Notes under the pieces: model-generated
What the model was told of the DNA's origin: nothing
Database searches by the model: none
The model's input: only the letters and a program-made list of their open reading frames with translations
Program-made: the position numbers and the translations under genes
Source: Marinobacter persicus
Lineage (GTDB): Bacteria; Pseudomonadota; Gammaproteobacteria; Pseudomonadales; Oleiphilaceae
Length of the DNA stretch: 64,000 nucleotides
Direction of reading: 5' to 3'
NCBI RefSeq assembly: GCF_002934325.1
Contig: NZ_PTIV01000013.1
Span: 1 to 64,000, forward strand
Shown: positions 16,843 through 25,833 of the stretch, in pieces
How the letters are laid out: each line of letters starts with the position of its first letter
Position numbering within the stretch: position 1 is the stretch's first letter

Positions 16843-18869
16843 CAGTTAAGTCGTTTGAAACCGCTATGACAGACAGGACCTATAAGCAATTCATCTATAG
16901 AGCGGCCTTCCTCACATTCCTTGATCATCGCAAAAACCGGATCAAGCTGTTCAAAATATTCGGCCACAACCGACTCAGAATGCTCGGTGCAAACGTACAC
17001 GGAATTTCCTGCCAAGTAACCTTTCTCCAGCATTTCCTGAGTAATCAAAGTCTTGTACTTAAGTGTACTTTCGCTATTAAAACTGAAAGCTGTAAGTGCA
17101 GGCAGTCCCATGTGAGTTATTTCAAGTTCATATTTATCGGCAAGTTTTTGCCAGCCGGCTCGAATATTAAGACCTGTCTGTGTAATGCTCTCCCATGATC
17201 GCTCACGTTCCATGACTTCAAGTGTTTTCAGTGCAGCGACAGAACCGATTCGCTCTGTCCAAAATGTGCTGCTGATAAAGCTGGTCTGTGCTGCTTCCAT
17301 CACTTCACGCCTACCAATGGTAGCCGTCACTGCGTAGCCGTTGCCTAAAGCTTTACCAAACATGGCCATATCGGGCTCTACGCCATATTTTTTATGTAAA
17401 CCACCAAAGGTTTCACGGAAGCCCGAGGTACACTCATCAAAGATAAGTACGATGCCTTTTCTGGTAGCCAGCTCACGCACTTTATGCAGAAAGTCGTCTT
17501 TAGGCCCCATATTCCTGACTACTTCCATTTTGATGACACCAATATCATTCTTGTTGATTAGTGCCTCAAGACCAGCAAAATCATTGTAGTTAAAGGGGTA
17601 AACCGTATCTTTCAGATTGCCGGGTACACCGTTAGGCTCAAGACCGGGTAGAATATGGCCGGCAAGATTTTGATCATCACCGAGGTTGGCTGAGAGATAC
17701 CAATCATGCCAACCGTGATAACCACAAATAGCCACTTTGTCTTTACCACTCGCTGCACGAGCGATGCGGATCGCAATCGCATTGGCTTCACCTCCTGAAC
17801 GGGCAAAACGTGCCATATCAGCCCAGGGATGCAATTCAATCAGCTTCTCTGCGAGATACACCTCTTCTGGCGCGTTCAGTGTAGACATATTACCGTCTTG
17901 CACTGTTTTGAGTACCGCAGCGTCTACCTCCGGGTGACCATAGCCAAGCGTGTTAGTACCGATACCCATGATGCTCATATCGGTATAGGTACGCCCGTCA
18001 AGATCCCACACAGTACAACCTTGGGATTTGCTGAAGTACGAGGGCCACTGCTCGGGCAGGAACATCTCCGGGCGCTTTGAAAGCAACATATTCCCGCCGG
18101 GGATGATATTCTTGGCACGCTTCCAGAGCTTCTGACCTTTACCCATCATCGCTCCTTGGTTACGTTTCAGCGCTTGGTTAGCTGAAAAAATATGAGGATG
18201 TATCCGTTGCAGTTCCGCAACTTCTTGCCATGTGAAATTCAGGTTGGGTGCAAAGTGCGAGAAAACTTTTCTGATAACTTCAAGATCTGCCAACTCATCT
18301 ACCGTCCAGCGCCAGCCTGATAGGTCTTCGTTATTTGTGAGCGATCCCGTTTTGAACGCACCAGATTCACGCAAATATCGTGTCACATGCTCGCGATCCT
18401 GAGTCTCTTGCGTCATTCTGGCTGATCGCTCCAAGGCTGTCCGTGTGAACACCTCTATATCCAAACCGTCAGGAAACATGGGAGGATTGCAGTTGGCAAA
18501 GTAATCAACCTTCTCTTTCCTGAAACCGCCGATAACCTTGTCAACCAAAGCGGGATCAGCTAGAGGACAATCGCCAGTGATTCTGACGATCACATCAGCA
18601 TTGCAATAATTAGCAGCTAAAAGATAGCGACCCAAAACATCATTCTCATCACCTTGTATACATTGGTAGCCAAGACTTTCTACATGAGCTACCAATATAT
18701 TATTATCAGGCTCTACTGATGTTGCGACCACGATTTGGTCAATAGACTTTGAGCGCGCAAGACGCTCTATAAGCACCTCAATCATCGGTCTCCCAAGCAC
18801 CGACTTCATTACCTTACCAGGTAATCGGCTAGAACCCATTCGGGCCTGCACTATGGCAACAGTCTTCAT
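16842..18869 (-). CDS. fusion: SpsF-type cytidylyltransferase + class III aminotransferase
   Basis: A 675-residue two-domain protein. Residues 1 to about 235 form an SpsF-like nucleotidyltransferase (VQARMGSSRLPGK at 8-20, ITGDCPLADP near 97-106). Residues about 245-675 are a glutamate-1-semialdehyde aminomutase-like aminotransferase with GGEANAIAIRIAR, the FDECTSGFRE strand and the likely PLP lysine K506 in MFGKALGNGY. No separate PseF is present, so the N-terminal domain is the best candidate for CMP activation of the nonulosonic acid. The aminotransferase substrate is unknown. It overlaps pseG at its 3' end and the aldo/keto reductase at its 5' end. Confidence 0.8.
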   Translation of the reverse strand: MKTVAIVQARMGSSRLPGKVMKSVLGRPMIEVLIERLARSKSIDQIVVATSVEPDNNILVAHVESLGYQCIQGDENDVLGRYLLAANYCNADVIVRITGDCPLADPALVDKVIGGFRKEKVDYFANCNPPMFPDGLDIEVFTRTALERSARMTQETQDREHVTRYLRESGAFKTGSLTNNEDLSGWRWTVDELADLEVIRKVFSHFAPNLNFTWQEVAELQRIHPHIFSANQALKRNQGAMMGKGQKLWKRAKNIIPGGNMLLSKRPEMFLPEQWPSYFSKSQGCTVWDLDGRTYTDMSIMGIGTNTLGYGHPEVDAAVLKTVQDGNMSTLNAPEEVYLAEKLIELHPWADMARFARSGGEANAIAIRIARAASGKDKVAICGYHGWHDWYLSANLGDDQNLAGHILPGLEPNGVPGNLKDTVYPFNYNDFAGLEALINKNDIGVIKMEVVRNMGPKDDFLHKVRELATRKGIVLIFDECTSGFRETFGGLHKKYGVEPDMAMFGKALGNGYAVTATIGRREVMEAAQTSFISSTFWTERIGSVAALKTLEVMERERSWESITQTGLNIRAGWQKLADKYELEITHMGLPALTAFSFNSESTLKYKTLITQEMLEKGYLAGNSVYVCTEHSESVVAEYFEQLDPVFAMIKECEEGRSIDELLIGPVCHSGFKRLN

Positions 18870-19753
18870 AGGTTTTTCCAGAAATAAGGATTCAAAAGTT
18901 GGTTATCGCGCGTCTGCAATTCATGAGGTGGGGCAAAATAAGTTCCATTTGCCGCCTGTATGATTTGCTGCAACTGTGAATAAGAGTCCACACCAACCAC
19001 AATTTTTTCAATTTCCGGTATAGATAAAGCGTGTCGCAAACAGGCTTCCAATGGAGTCTGGCCGATTTCGTTCAACCAGTCACTCCATTGGCTCCATAAA
19101 GCATTCCAGCGATAAAACTTCTCGGGACGTTCCTTTTTCGACATCAACAGCAAACCTTGCATAAAAACTGACCGCACATGTAGGCCTGTTCCTCGCTTCT
19201 GTAATTCTTCGAGCCACCCTGACTCCTTGAGCCGGCGGTCCAGGATATTGAATGGCGTCTGGACCAAATCAAAGTTATAGCTGCGACACAACGTATCCAA
19301 CTGTTCAGACCCATAAACCGATATCCCAATGCGTTTTACCACACCCTGTTTTTTTAACGCCTCCATTGCTTGATAAAGCGCCTCGCCCTCACGATTCAAA
19401 AGCTGATCTGGCTTGTGTAAAAGCACCCCGTCCAGCCTGGAAACATTAAGACGAGCAAGCGAGCCTTCAAGCTGGGCGTTAACCCACTCTGCCACATTCT
19501 GACAAGCTTCCGGCACTTCAGGCAGTTTGGTGATAACTGAGAACTCATCCAAACAATGCCGCCCCAGTACTCCTTCACTCTCACCATAGGCTATGGCCGT
19601 ATCAAGCGTACTGATCCCGTTTTCTCTTGCCAAACCCAGAATTCTTGCCACTTCGCTTGGCAGCACTTGACCAGTTTGGTTAGCAATACCATAAGGCATT
19701 CCGAACTGGACCGTGCCCAAAGCCAGCTTTCCAGTTTCAGTTTGAAAACTCAT
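18866..19753 (-). CDS. aldo/keto reductase family oxidoreductase in the pse operon
   Basis: This 295-residue (alpha/beta)8 NAD(P)H-dependent reductase-like protein shows LALGTVQFGMPYG, the catalytic pattern LDTAIAYGESE with Asp and Tyr, a lysine in SVITKLP and a histidine in VLLHKPD. It ends with the cofactor-contacting VVGVDSYSQL. It overlaps both neighbours by a few bases, so it is made with the pse enzymes. No aldo/keto reductase is needed for standard pseudaminic acid, so it probably serves a modified derivative; the substrate is unknown. Confidence 0.8.
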   Translation of the reverse strand: MSFQTETGKLALGTVQFGMPYGIANQTGQVLPSEVARILGLARENGISTLDTAIAYGESEGVLGRHCLDEFSVITKLPEVPEACQNVAEWVNAQLEGSLARLNVSRLDGVLLHKPDQLLNREGEALYQAMEALKKQGVVKRIGISVYGSEQLDTLCRSYNFDLVQTPFNILDRRLKESGWLEELQKRGTGLHVRSVFMQGLLLMSKKERPEKFYRWNALWSQWSDWLNEIGQTPLEACLRHALSIPEIEKIVVGVDSYSQLQQIIQAANGTYFAPPHELQTRDNQLLNPYFWKNL

Positions 19754-20273
19754 GGCTCAATATCCCAAGCCAAAAACAGCCTAGACGACGCCCTCCGAGC
19801 GTCACCTGATGACGCAAGAATCCCTCAATGGTATAGCCATTCTTCAGAAAGACTCGAAGAGAGGCCAAGTTATCTTCATAGCATCCAGCCTCTAGTCGAT
19901 GGAGGCCGAGCTCATTAAATCCATAATGAGTTAACGCATTAACTACTTCGCTCGATAAACCCTGGCCCCAATAACTCTTCTCCCCGATTAAAATACTTAC
20001 TTGCCCTCGTTGGTAATGGGGGTTAATGAACCCAATTTTTGCATTTCCAATATGAGCATTATCCTCTTTATAAAAAATCCCAAACAGCTTAGTGGACGGA
20101 GAAAAATTACAATCATCAATGAAACTCAAGCAACTTTCTAGCGTCTGCACTTCATGCCTGGTTTCCAGGTATTGATTGACTTCTGGATCATTCAGCCAAC
20201 CCACATATCTATTAGTTACATCTTTATCCGTAAGACTGCGCAAATATAATCTTTTTGTTTCAATTTCCATCAT
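19737..20273 (-). CDS. GNAT acetyltransferase (RimJ/RimL type) in the pse operon
   Basis: About 178 residues from MMEIETKRLYLRSLTDKDV. Motif A is GEKSYWGQGLSSEVVNAL, followed by NELGLHRLEAGCYEDN and ASLRVFLKNGYTIEG, typical of RimJ/RimL-like N-acyltransferases. The start at 20273 follows AGAGG and overlaps the 3' end of pseC by 14 nt. It is a second acetyltransferase besides PseH and may N-acylate the sugar made by the aminotransferase domain of the fusion protein. That is inference. Confidence 0.78.
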   Translation of the reverse strand: MMEIETKRLYLRSLTDKDVTNRYVGWLNDPEVNQYLETRHEVQTLESCLSFIDDCNFSPSTKLFGIFYKEDNAHIGNAKIGFINPHYQRGQVSILIGEKSYWGQGLSSEVVNALTHYGFNELGLHRLEAGCYEDNLASLRVFLKNGYTIEGFLRHQVTLGGRRLGCFWLGILSHEFSN

Positions 20274-21426
20274 GAAGGACCTCTCTGAGCTTCGCGACAA
20301 CAATATCCTGTTCGCCATAACCCAGTGCTTGATAAAGCGGCAAGCTAACCGCCTCAGTGTAATACCGCATGGCTTCCGGAAATTCTTCTTGCCTAAAGCC
20401 CATGCGTTGATAATAAGGCTGAGTGTGGACGGGAATATAATGTACGTTTACCGCGATGCCCTGCTCTCGCAAAGACTCGAACACCTGGCGATGTGTCTTG
20501 GTGATTACATCCAGCTGCAAACGAATCACATACAGATGAAAGCCAGAGTAACTATCCGGATGCTGCCAGGGCGTAGTAATCGGAAGGCCGGCAAGGAGTT
20601 CATCGTACCGCCGAGCCAGTTCATGGCGACGGGCAACAAAAGTATCCAGTCTGTCCATTTGGCTGATACCGAGTGCAGCTTGCAGCTCGGTCATCCGGTA
20701 ATTAAAGCCCAACTCCACCTGCTGGTAATACCAAGGTCCGTCCGGCTCATGGGTCATCAGGTTTTGATCACGAGTCACGCCGTGACTACGCAACAAATCC
20801 ATACGGCTGGCAAGTTCGTCGTCATTGGTCAGCGCCATACCGCCTTCGGCAGTGGTTACGATTTTCACCGGGTGGAAACTGAAAACGGTAATATCGCTGT
20901 AACGGCCGTTACCAATGAATTCTCCCTGGTACTTGCCACCGATGGCGTGAGAAGCATCTTCAATAATGCGGAAGCCGTATTGCTGGCTTAGTCTATGAAT
21001 CGCTTCCATGTCACAGGGCTGGCCGCAGAGGTGCACGGCAACCAACACTTTGGGTAGACGGTTTTCCAGCCTGGCTTTTTTGAGTTTGGATTCCAGGGCT
21101 TTCGGGCTCAAGTTATAGGTGTGCGGATCTATATCAACAAAATCAACTTGCGCGCCGCAATACAACCCACAGTTAGCGGATGCAACAAAGGTAATCGGTG
21201 TTGTCCACAACCAGTCACCTTTACCTAATCCAAGAGCTTTACAGGCGATGTGAAGGGCGGAGGTGGCGCTGTTTACGGCAACCCCATGCTTTGCGCCCAC
21301 GTGCTGTGCTACCTTCCGCTCAAACTCCGGCACCTTGGGGCCTTGGGTCAGAAAATCTGACCTTAAAACCTCAACCACTGCGTCGATGTCAGCCTGGCTG
21401 ACATCCTGCTTACCGTAAGGAATCAC
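20260..21426 (-). CDS. pseC: UDP-4-amino-4,6-dideoxy-N-acetyl-altrosamine transaminase PseC
   Basis: A 388-residue DegT/DnrJ/EryC1-type PLP aminotransferase. It converts the 4-keto product of PseB to the 4-amino sugar using glutamate. It starts MIPYGKQDVSQADIDAV, a PseC hallmark, and has TTPITFVASANC, IIEDASHAIGG and the PLP lysine K188 in FHPVKIVTTAEGG. It lies 2 nt after pseB. Confidence 0.92.
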   Translation of the reverse strand: MIPYGKQDVSQADIDAVVEVLRSDFLTQGPKVPEFERKVAQHVGAKHGVAVNSATSALHIACKALGLGKGDWLWTTPITFVASANCGLYCGAQVDFVDIDPHTYNLSPKALESKLKKARLENRLPKVLVAVHLCGQPCDMEAIHRLSQQYGFRIIEDASHAIGGKYQGEFIGNGRYSDITVFSFHPVKIVTTAEGGMALTNDDELASRMDLLRSHGVTRDQNLMTHEPDGPWYYQQVELGFNYRMTELQAALGISQMDRLDTFVARRHELARRYDELLAGLPITTPWQHPDSYSGFHLYVIRLQLDVITKTHRQVFESLREQGIAVNVHYIPVHTQPYYQRMGFRQEEFPEAMRYYTEAVSLPLYQALGYGEQDIVVAKLREVLHDGN

Positions 21427-21428
21427 CG

Positions 21429-22427
21429 CTAAATCTTACCAATTTCGTTGTAGTGACGGTCGATCCAACCTTGTACCTGTTCATTTGTCATCCAATCCGT
21501 GTTGTTATCACTGGAGTAAACAAAACCCTCCGGCACCTTTTTGCCGTCCTTTATGCGGTTTTTGCAGCTCCCCCAGCTGTTGATATTAGGCAAAATCTTA
21601 AAATGCTCCGGGTATTCATAGGTGAAGTGTGAATCCTCCGCGCCTATCATTTGCTCATGCAACTTCTCACCCGGGCGAATACCGACAATTTCCTGTTCGG
21701 CTTCCGGGGCCACTGCCCGGGCCAAATCGGTTATTTTAATGGAGGGAATTTTCTTGACGTAAATTTCGCCACCGACCATGTCCTCGAAAGCATGCCAAAC
21801 GAGCTCAACCCCCTGCTCCAGGCTGATCATAAAACGAGTCATTCGCGGGTCAGTGATAGGTAAAACGCCTTTGTCCCTGATCGACATAAAGAACGGCAGA
21901 ATCGAACCCCGAGAGCCCATCACGTTTCCGTACCGTACAACCGAGAAGTGTGTTTTATTCCAGGCAGAATAAGAGTTGCCAGCCACAAAAAGCTTGTCTG
22001 AGGCCAGCTTTGTGGCGCCATACAGGTTGATGGGGCTGCTTGCCTTGTCCGTGGAGAGAGCGACAACCTTCTTGACGCCCTTGTCGATGGCTGCATCAAT
22101 CAAATTCATGGCGCCATTGATGTTTGTCTTTACCGCTTCGAACGGGTTGTATTCGGCGGTAGGAACAATTTTCGTGGCCGCTGCATGAACCACGTAATCA
22201 ACGCCATCTAACGCCCTATACAAACGTTCGCGATCTCTGACATCACCAATGAAAAACCTCATGCGGACGTCGTTTTGGTATTGCTGGGCCATCTCCCACT
22301 GCTTCATCTCATCCCGCGACAAGACAATCAGCTTTTTAGGGTTGTATTTAGCCAATGTCATCGGCACGAACTTCTGGCCGAAGGAGCCGGTGCCTCCGGT
22401 GATCAGAATAGTGGAATTCTGCAGCAT
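21429..22427 (-). CDS. pseB: UDP-N-acetylglucosamine 4,6-dehydratase (inverting) PseB
   Basis: This 332-residue short-chain dehydrogenase-type enzyme does the first step of pseudaminic acid synthesis: 4,6-dehydration with C5 inversion of UDP-GlcNAc. The NAD(P) loop is GGTGSFGQ at residues 11-18; the active-site block is STDKASSPINLYGATK. It differs from the membrane-bound WbpM-like homologue at 30.4 kb, which lacks the tyrosine. It is the first gene of the operon; I found no clear sigma-54 or sigma-28 site upstream. Confidence 0.94.
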   Translation of the reverse strand: MLQNSTILITGGTGSFGQKFVPMTLAKYNPKKLIVLSRDEMKQWEMAQQYQNDVRMRFFIGDVRDRERLYRALDGVDYVVHAAATKIVPTAEYNPFEAVKTNINGAMNLIDAAIDKGVKKVVALSTDKASSPINLYGATKLASDKLFVAGNSYSAWNKTHFSVVRYGNVMGSRGSILPFFMSIRDKGVLPITDPRMTRFMISLEQGVELVWHAFEDMVGGEIYVKKIPSIKITDLARAVAPEAEQEIVGIRPGEKLHEQMIGAEDSHFTYEYPEHFKILPNINSWGSCKNRIKDGKKVPEGFVYSSDNNTDWMTNEQVQGWIDRHYNEIGKI

Positions 22428-22572
22428 GGACTTGTTCCTTGGTTTTCCGCCTTATTGGCTGAGCATATCACCGGCTGCAACCCTTGGCCAACGCCCGGAC
22501 GCAGCGGGTATTGCTGTTGCTGCTGAGCTAACGGCAGGGAGTGCTTTGGTCAGATCCGCACTCGCCTCCAGC

Positions 22573-22601
22573 TTTACACATCCAAACGAAAGGACTATAA
22601 A
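22573..22601 (+). promoter_or_regulatory. sigma-70 promoter for the Phd-PIN module
   Basis: TTTACA, exactly 17 nt, TATAAA: five of six matches in each hexamer. It lies 38 nt before the antitoxin ATG, which has AGGTGAGG as ribosome site. Confidence 0.7.
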
Positions 22602-22638
22602 CTAACCCGATTAAACTAATAGATTCAGAGGTGAGGCC

Positions 22639-22878
22639 ATGGAATCCATCAACATGCACGAAGCCAAAACCCGGCTCTCACAGTTGGTTGCCCGAGCATC
22701 AAAGGGAGAGGCGTTCATCATCGCCAAAGCAGGCAAGCCCGTTGCCCGGGTAACGGCAATCGACAGCCCGGAAGAGAGCCAACAAAAGCGCATCGGCTTC
22801 ATGGCTGGTCAGTTCACGGTTCCTGACGATTTTGATCGCATGGGAGAGGACGAGATCACCGAGATGTTCGGGAGCTAA
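22639..22878 (+). CDS. Phd/YefM-family antitoxin
   Basis: A 79-residue antitoxin with the Phd/YefM DNA-binding N-terminus: MHEAKTRLSQLVARASKGE, IIAKAGKPVARV and a C-terminal toxin-wrapping tail (GQFTVPDDFDRMGEDEI). It precedes the PIN-domain toxin by one base, the standard order for this VapBC-like class. Confidence 0.9.
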   Translation: MESINMHEAKTRLSQLVARASKGEAFIIAKAGKPVARVTAIDSPEESQQKRIGFMAGQFTVPDDFDRMGEDEITEMFGS

Positions 22879-22879
22879 C

Positions 22880-23266
22880 ATGAATTTGCTTCTGGATACC
22901 CACATTCTGCTCTGGGCTGCCGCAGAGCCGCAAAAGCTTCCCGGGCAAGCTATAGAGTTATTGGAAAATCCAGTGAACCCACTGTACTTCAGCGCAGCAA
23001 GTATCTGGGAAGTGGTTATCAAAAATGGTCTGGGCCGCGCGGATTTTCACGTTGACCCACACCTACTACGACGCGGTCTGTTGGATAACGGGTATCTGGA
23101 GCTCCCAATATCATCTCAACACACTCTGGCCGTGAGCCATTTGCCTGACATTCACAAGGATCCATTTGACCGAATCCTGGTCGCCCAAGCTGAATCAGAG
23201 GGCTTCTTACTTCTCACCGCCGATGACATAGTCGCGAAGTATCCTGGCCCAATCAAAAAACTCTAG
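22880..23266 (+). CDS. PIN-domain ribonuclease toxin (VapC type)
   Basis: A 128-residue PIN-domain nuclease. Acidic active-site residues are visible in LLLDTHILLWA (N-terminal Asp), SIWEVVIK (Glu) and DPFDRILVAQA (Asp). The ATG at 22880 begins one base after the antitoxin stop, so I use it rather than the longer frame from 22832. VapC-like toxins cleave tRNA or rRNA and are held by the adjacent antitoxin. Confidence 0.9.
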   Translation: MNLLLDTHILLWAAAEPQKLPGQAIELLENPVNPLYFSAASIWEVVIKNGLGRADFHVDPHLLRRGLLDNGYLELPISSQHTLAVSHLPDIHKDPFDRILVAQAESEGFLLLTADDIVAKYPGPIKKL

Positions 23267-23291
23267 GCTCTTTACCGGCCGGTAAAGAGCC
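23266..23291. repeat. perfect 26-bp palindrome after the PIN toxin gene
   Basis: Two 13-base arms, GGCTCTTTACCGG and CCGGTAAAGAGCC, meet without a spacer, starting on the last base of the toxin stop codon. Read on the minus strand it is followed after 5 nt by six T. It may be a hairpin terminator (GGCC loop) or a protein-binding site. Confidence 0.6.
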
Positions 23292-23325
23292 AAACCTGCC
23301 CCTCACATATTCCCACGCCAAAACC

Positions 23326-23340
23326 TGGCACACCTTTCGC
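23326..23340 (+). promoter_or_regulatory. sigma-54-type promoter before the TPR gene
   Basis: TGGCAC, 5 nt, TCGC: perfect -24 element and exact GG-N10-GC spacing, nearly the same sequence as the site before flagellin copy 2. The predicted start is about 70 nt upstream of the ATG at 23424. Confidence 0.55.
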
Positions 23341-23423
23341 AACCACTCTCCCAAACCCCGGCAAAACGTCAAAAAACTGCAGACCTTTGCCGCATTCGAT
23401 TTTGGCTGGTAACGAGGTGTTCC

Positions 23424-25427
23424 ATGCAAGCACAACATCAGGAAGTTCAACTCCCACGCTCCGTACAGGCGCAGGTCGCACGTCTGGTACTGCAGGCCAA
23501 CCTGGCCTACAGCGAATCCAACAGCCCGCAGCTGCCCTTTGCCCAACGCCTGCAGGCCCGTCAGGAGTGCCGCGAATACCTGGCCAACGCTCTGGAGCTG
23601 GAAGCGGAAAATGCTGCTGCCCTGGGCATGCTCGGTCGCGTGGAGATGGACGACGGCCAGTTGGAAAAGGCCCACACCCTCTTTAACGCCAGCCTGAACA
23701 GCCAGCCCGGCCAGGTGCAGCAGTACTGCAACCTGGGCTACTGGGCGCTGAAGAGCGAACGCCCGGCCCTGGCGGAAGAGTATTTCCTTGCCGCCCTGGA
23801 ATGCGACCGGCAATCCGCCGCCGCCTTCTGCGGCATCGCCCACGCCCGTCGGGTACAGGGCCAGTTCGATGTGGCTTACCTGCACTATCGCAAGCTGCTG
23901 CAAACCGGCTCCGAATGGGACTCCATCTATTCCGGCATGCTCACCTGCGCCCAACACCTGCAGGTGCACAAGGCCGACAAGGAACTGGCGCAGGACGCCA
24001 TCGCACTGCTGAAGAAAGATGGCCTGCCACATCAGGAAATCGGTCGGTTTGTTGGCGCCATCATTGAGCAGGAATACGACCTGGCCAACCCGAACGCCGA
24101 AATCTTCCTGGATGCCGCCGCCGAAGACGAACTGCTGATCCTGGCGCTGCAGAAAACCCTGATGCCCAACGCCGGCGTGGAACAGCTGGTCGCCCTGCTG
24201 CGCCGCGCCATCATGGCCGAAGTCGCCGAAACTGCCAGCCTGCGCGACGAACTGCAGACCCTGTGCCTGGCCATTGGCGAGTACGCCGAGCGCACCGGTT
24301 ACGCCCTGACCGCTGAAAAAGACGAAGAACAACTCGCCAACACCATCAACGAAAGCATCATGGCCCAGTTCGCCATCGGCGAGCCCCAGGAAGCCCTGGT
24401 GGGTTCACTGATGATCAGCGCCATGTACGGCGCCCTGTTCCACCAGGACTTTGCCATTCAGCTCGGCCAGTGGAACCTAGTGGACTGGCCGCTGGGCATG
24501 CAGCCGATGATGGCCGCCAGCTATTACAACCGCGCTGAAGAAGAAGCCATCAAACAGAACTTCGAGGAAAAAGCCGAAGAACTGTGCTTGGCGAAAACTG
24601 ACGTACCCCAGGCCTGGCCGGCCTGGAGCCAGTTGGCTTACCGCACCGAAACCAGCCTGAAAACCGTCATGAAGCAGGAGCTTGGCCTGAGCGCCGACAA
24701 CCTGCCAGATACCCTGCGCCTGATGGTGTGTGGCGCCCAATCCGGCCAGCGCGCCATGGAACTGGCGCAATACCTGGACGACGTGGAAATCATCGCCGTG
24801 GACGAATCCCTGGCCAACGTCGCCAAGGGCACCCGCATGGCCCAGCAACTGAACATGGACAACATCGTGTTCTGGCCCTGGTCCATCGCCCAGCGCTTCG
24901 TGCTGGACGGCCATCGCGTGCACTGGATCGAGGTCGGCCGCCTGCCCTCACAGGCCATGACCGACCTGTCCCTGGCCAACCTGGTGGAAAGCGCCTCCGC
25001 TTCCGGTGCAGTGGTACACATGCATACCGGCATGGCAGAACAAACCGCCGGTGACAAACAGGTACGCCAGTTGATCAAGGACCACAACCTTCGCCCCACC
25101 CGCTCCAGTCTGCGACAGCTGCGCCGGATGGTACTGGCAGAGCAACAGGATAGCGTCTGGGCTGAACTGCTCCAGGAAGACGACTTCTACAGCCTTGGCG
25201 GCTGCCGCGACCGCTGGTTCCGCCCGCAGGATGGCGACCAGCTTCAGAACCTTCTGGCGATGGTGAGCAACGAAGTGGACTGGAAGCTGGTCAAAGCCCG
25301 GGATGAGGATGGCCACAGCCTGGCCACCATGCCGGTACAGCGGCAGATTCAGGCCGAGGCGCTGGGTAGTGAGGTGCAGAGTTTGATGGGGCAGAATCTG
25401 AGCGTGTATTTCCAGCGCCGGAGATAA
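23424..25427 (+). CDS. TPR protein with C-terminal Rossmann (methyltransferase-like) domain
   Basis: This 667-residue protein has no signal peptide. The N-terminal half (to about residue 200) is helical TPR-like repeats, such as LANALELEAENAAALGMLG and FNASLNSQPGQVQQYCNLGYW. Near residues 430-480 LMVCGAQSGQRAMELAQYL with VEIIAVDES two strands later resembles the nucleotide-binding start of a class I methyltransferase fold. I saw no clear catalytic motif. GC content is high and codon use matches core genes. A sigma-54-type promoter suggests it belongs to the flagellar regulon; its function is unknown. Confidence 0.68.
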   Translation: MQAQHQEVQLPRSVQAQVARLVLQANLAYSESNSPQLPFAQRLQARQECREYLANALELEAENAAALGMLGRVEMDDGQLEKAHTLFNASLNSQPGQVQQYCNLGYWALKSERPALAEEYFLAALECDRQSAAAFCGIAHARRVQGQFDVAYLHYRKLLQTGSEWDSIYSGMLTCAQHLQVHKADKELAQDAIALLKKDGLPHQEIGRFVGAIIEQEYDLANPNAEIFLDAAAEDELLILALQKTLMPNAGVEQLVALLRRAIMAEVAETASLRDELQTLCLAIGEYAERTGYALTAEKDEEQLANTINESIMAQFAIGEPQEALVGSLMISAMYGALFHQDFAIQLGQWNLVDWPLGMQPMMAASYYNRAEEEAIKQNFEEKAEELCLAKTDVPQAWPAWSQLAYRTETSLKTVMKQELGLSADNLPDTLRLMVCGAQSGQRAMELAQYLDDVEIIAVDESLANVAKGTRMAQQLNMDNIVFWPWSIAQRFVLDGHRVHWIEVGRLPSQAMTDLSLANLVESASASGAVVHMHTGMAEQTAGDKQVRQLIKDHNLRPTRSSLRQLRRMVLAEQQDSVWAELLQEDDFYSLGGCRDRWFRPQDGDQLQNLLAMVSNEVDWKLVKARDEDGHSLATMPVQRQIQAEALGSEVQSLMGQNLSVYFQRRR

Positions 25428-25447
25428 CAAATAGATTATGGAATCCA

Positions 25448-25477
25448 TGCCCCGGACATCTTCCGGGGCATTTTTTT
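25448..25477 (+). terminator. terminator after the TPR gene
   Basis: TGCCCCGGA and TCCGGGGCA form a perfect 9-bp stem with a 5-nt loop, followed by seven T: a textbook intrinsic terminator 20 nt after the stop codon. Confidence 0.88.
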
Positions 25478-25491
25478 GCGGAGATTGGGCC

Positions 25492-25833
25492 TTAATCCAC
25501 CTTCAAGCCTGTCCGGGCTTGATCCACTACATCGCTCAGGTTGCTTTCCACCACGCCCCAAACAATCACTGGATCAATAGTCGCATAGCCATGGATAAGC
25601 ACATTACGAAAAGCAATCATCTTTTTGTAATCAGCAAAGCTTTCCGCCACTTCCGGAGCAATCTTGTGTAGCTTGCCCATCGCCTCTCCAATAATTTCGA
25701 ACTGGCGCTCGACAGCTGACTGTAGCAACTCATCAGTCAAATAATCGTCTTCGCTTTTGCCCGCAACAAAACGCTGAACTTTCTCAGCTGCTGCAAGAAT
25801 ATCGTAAACGTACTTCAGAGCCTCACGCTGCAT
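25492..25833 (-). CDS. hepT: HepT-type (DUF86) ribonuclease toxin
   Basis: A 113-residue all-helical HEPN protein with the Rx4HxY motif RNVLIHGY near residues 76-83 and FEIIGEAMGKL upstream. HepT is the toxin of the HEPN/MNT pair. It overlaps the 3' end of the nucleotidyltransferase gene by 11 nt. The partner is known in other bacteria to AMPylate the HepT active-site tyrosine. Confidence 0.9.
   Translation of the reverse strand: MQREALKYVYDILAAAEKVQRFVAGKSEDDYLTDELLQSAVERQFEIIGEAMGKLHKIAPEVAESFADYKKMIAFRNVLIHGYATIDPVIVWGVVESNLSDVVDQARTGLKVD

Noticed and set aside
23253..24332. Long minus-strand frame of 359 codons opposite the TPR gene
   Set aside because: High-GC antisense shadow, rich in Gln/Gly/Val repeats as expected from the codon complement of the TPR gene.
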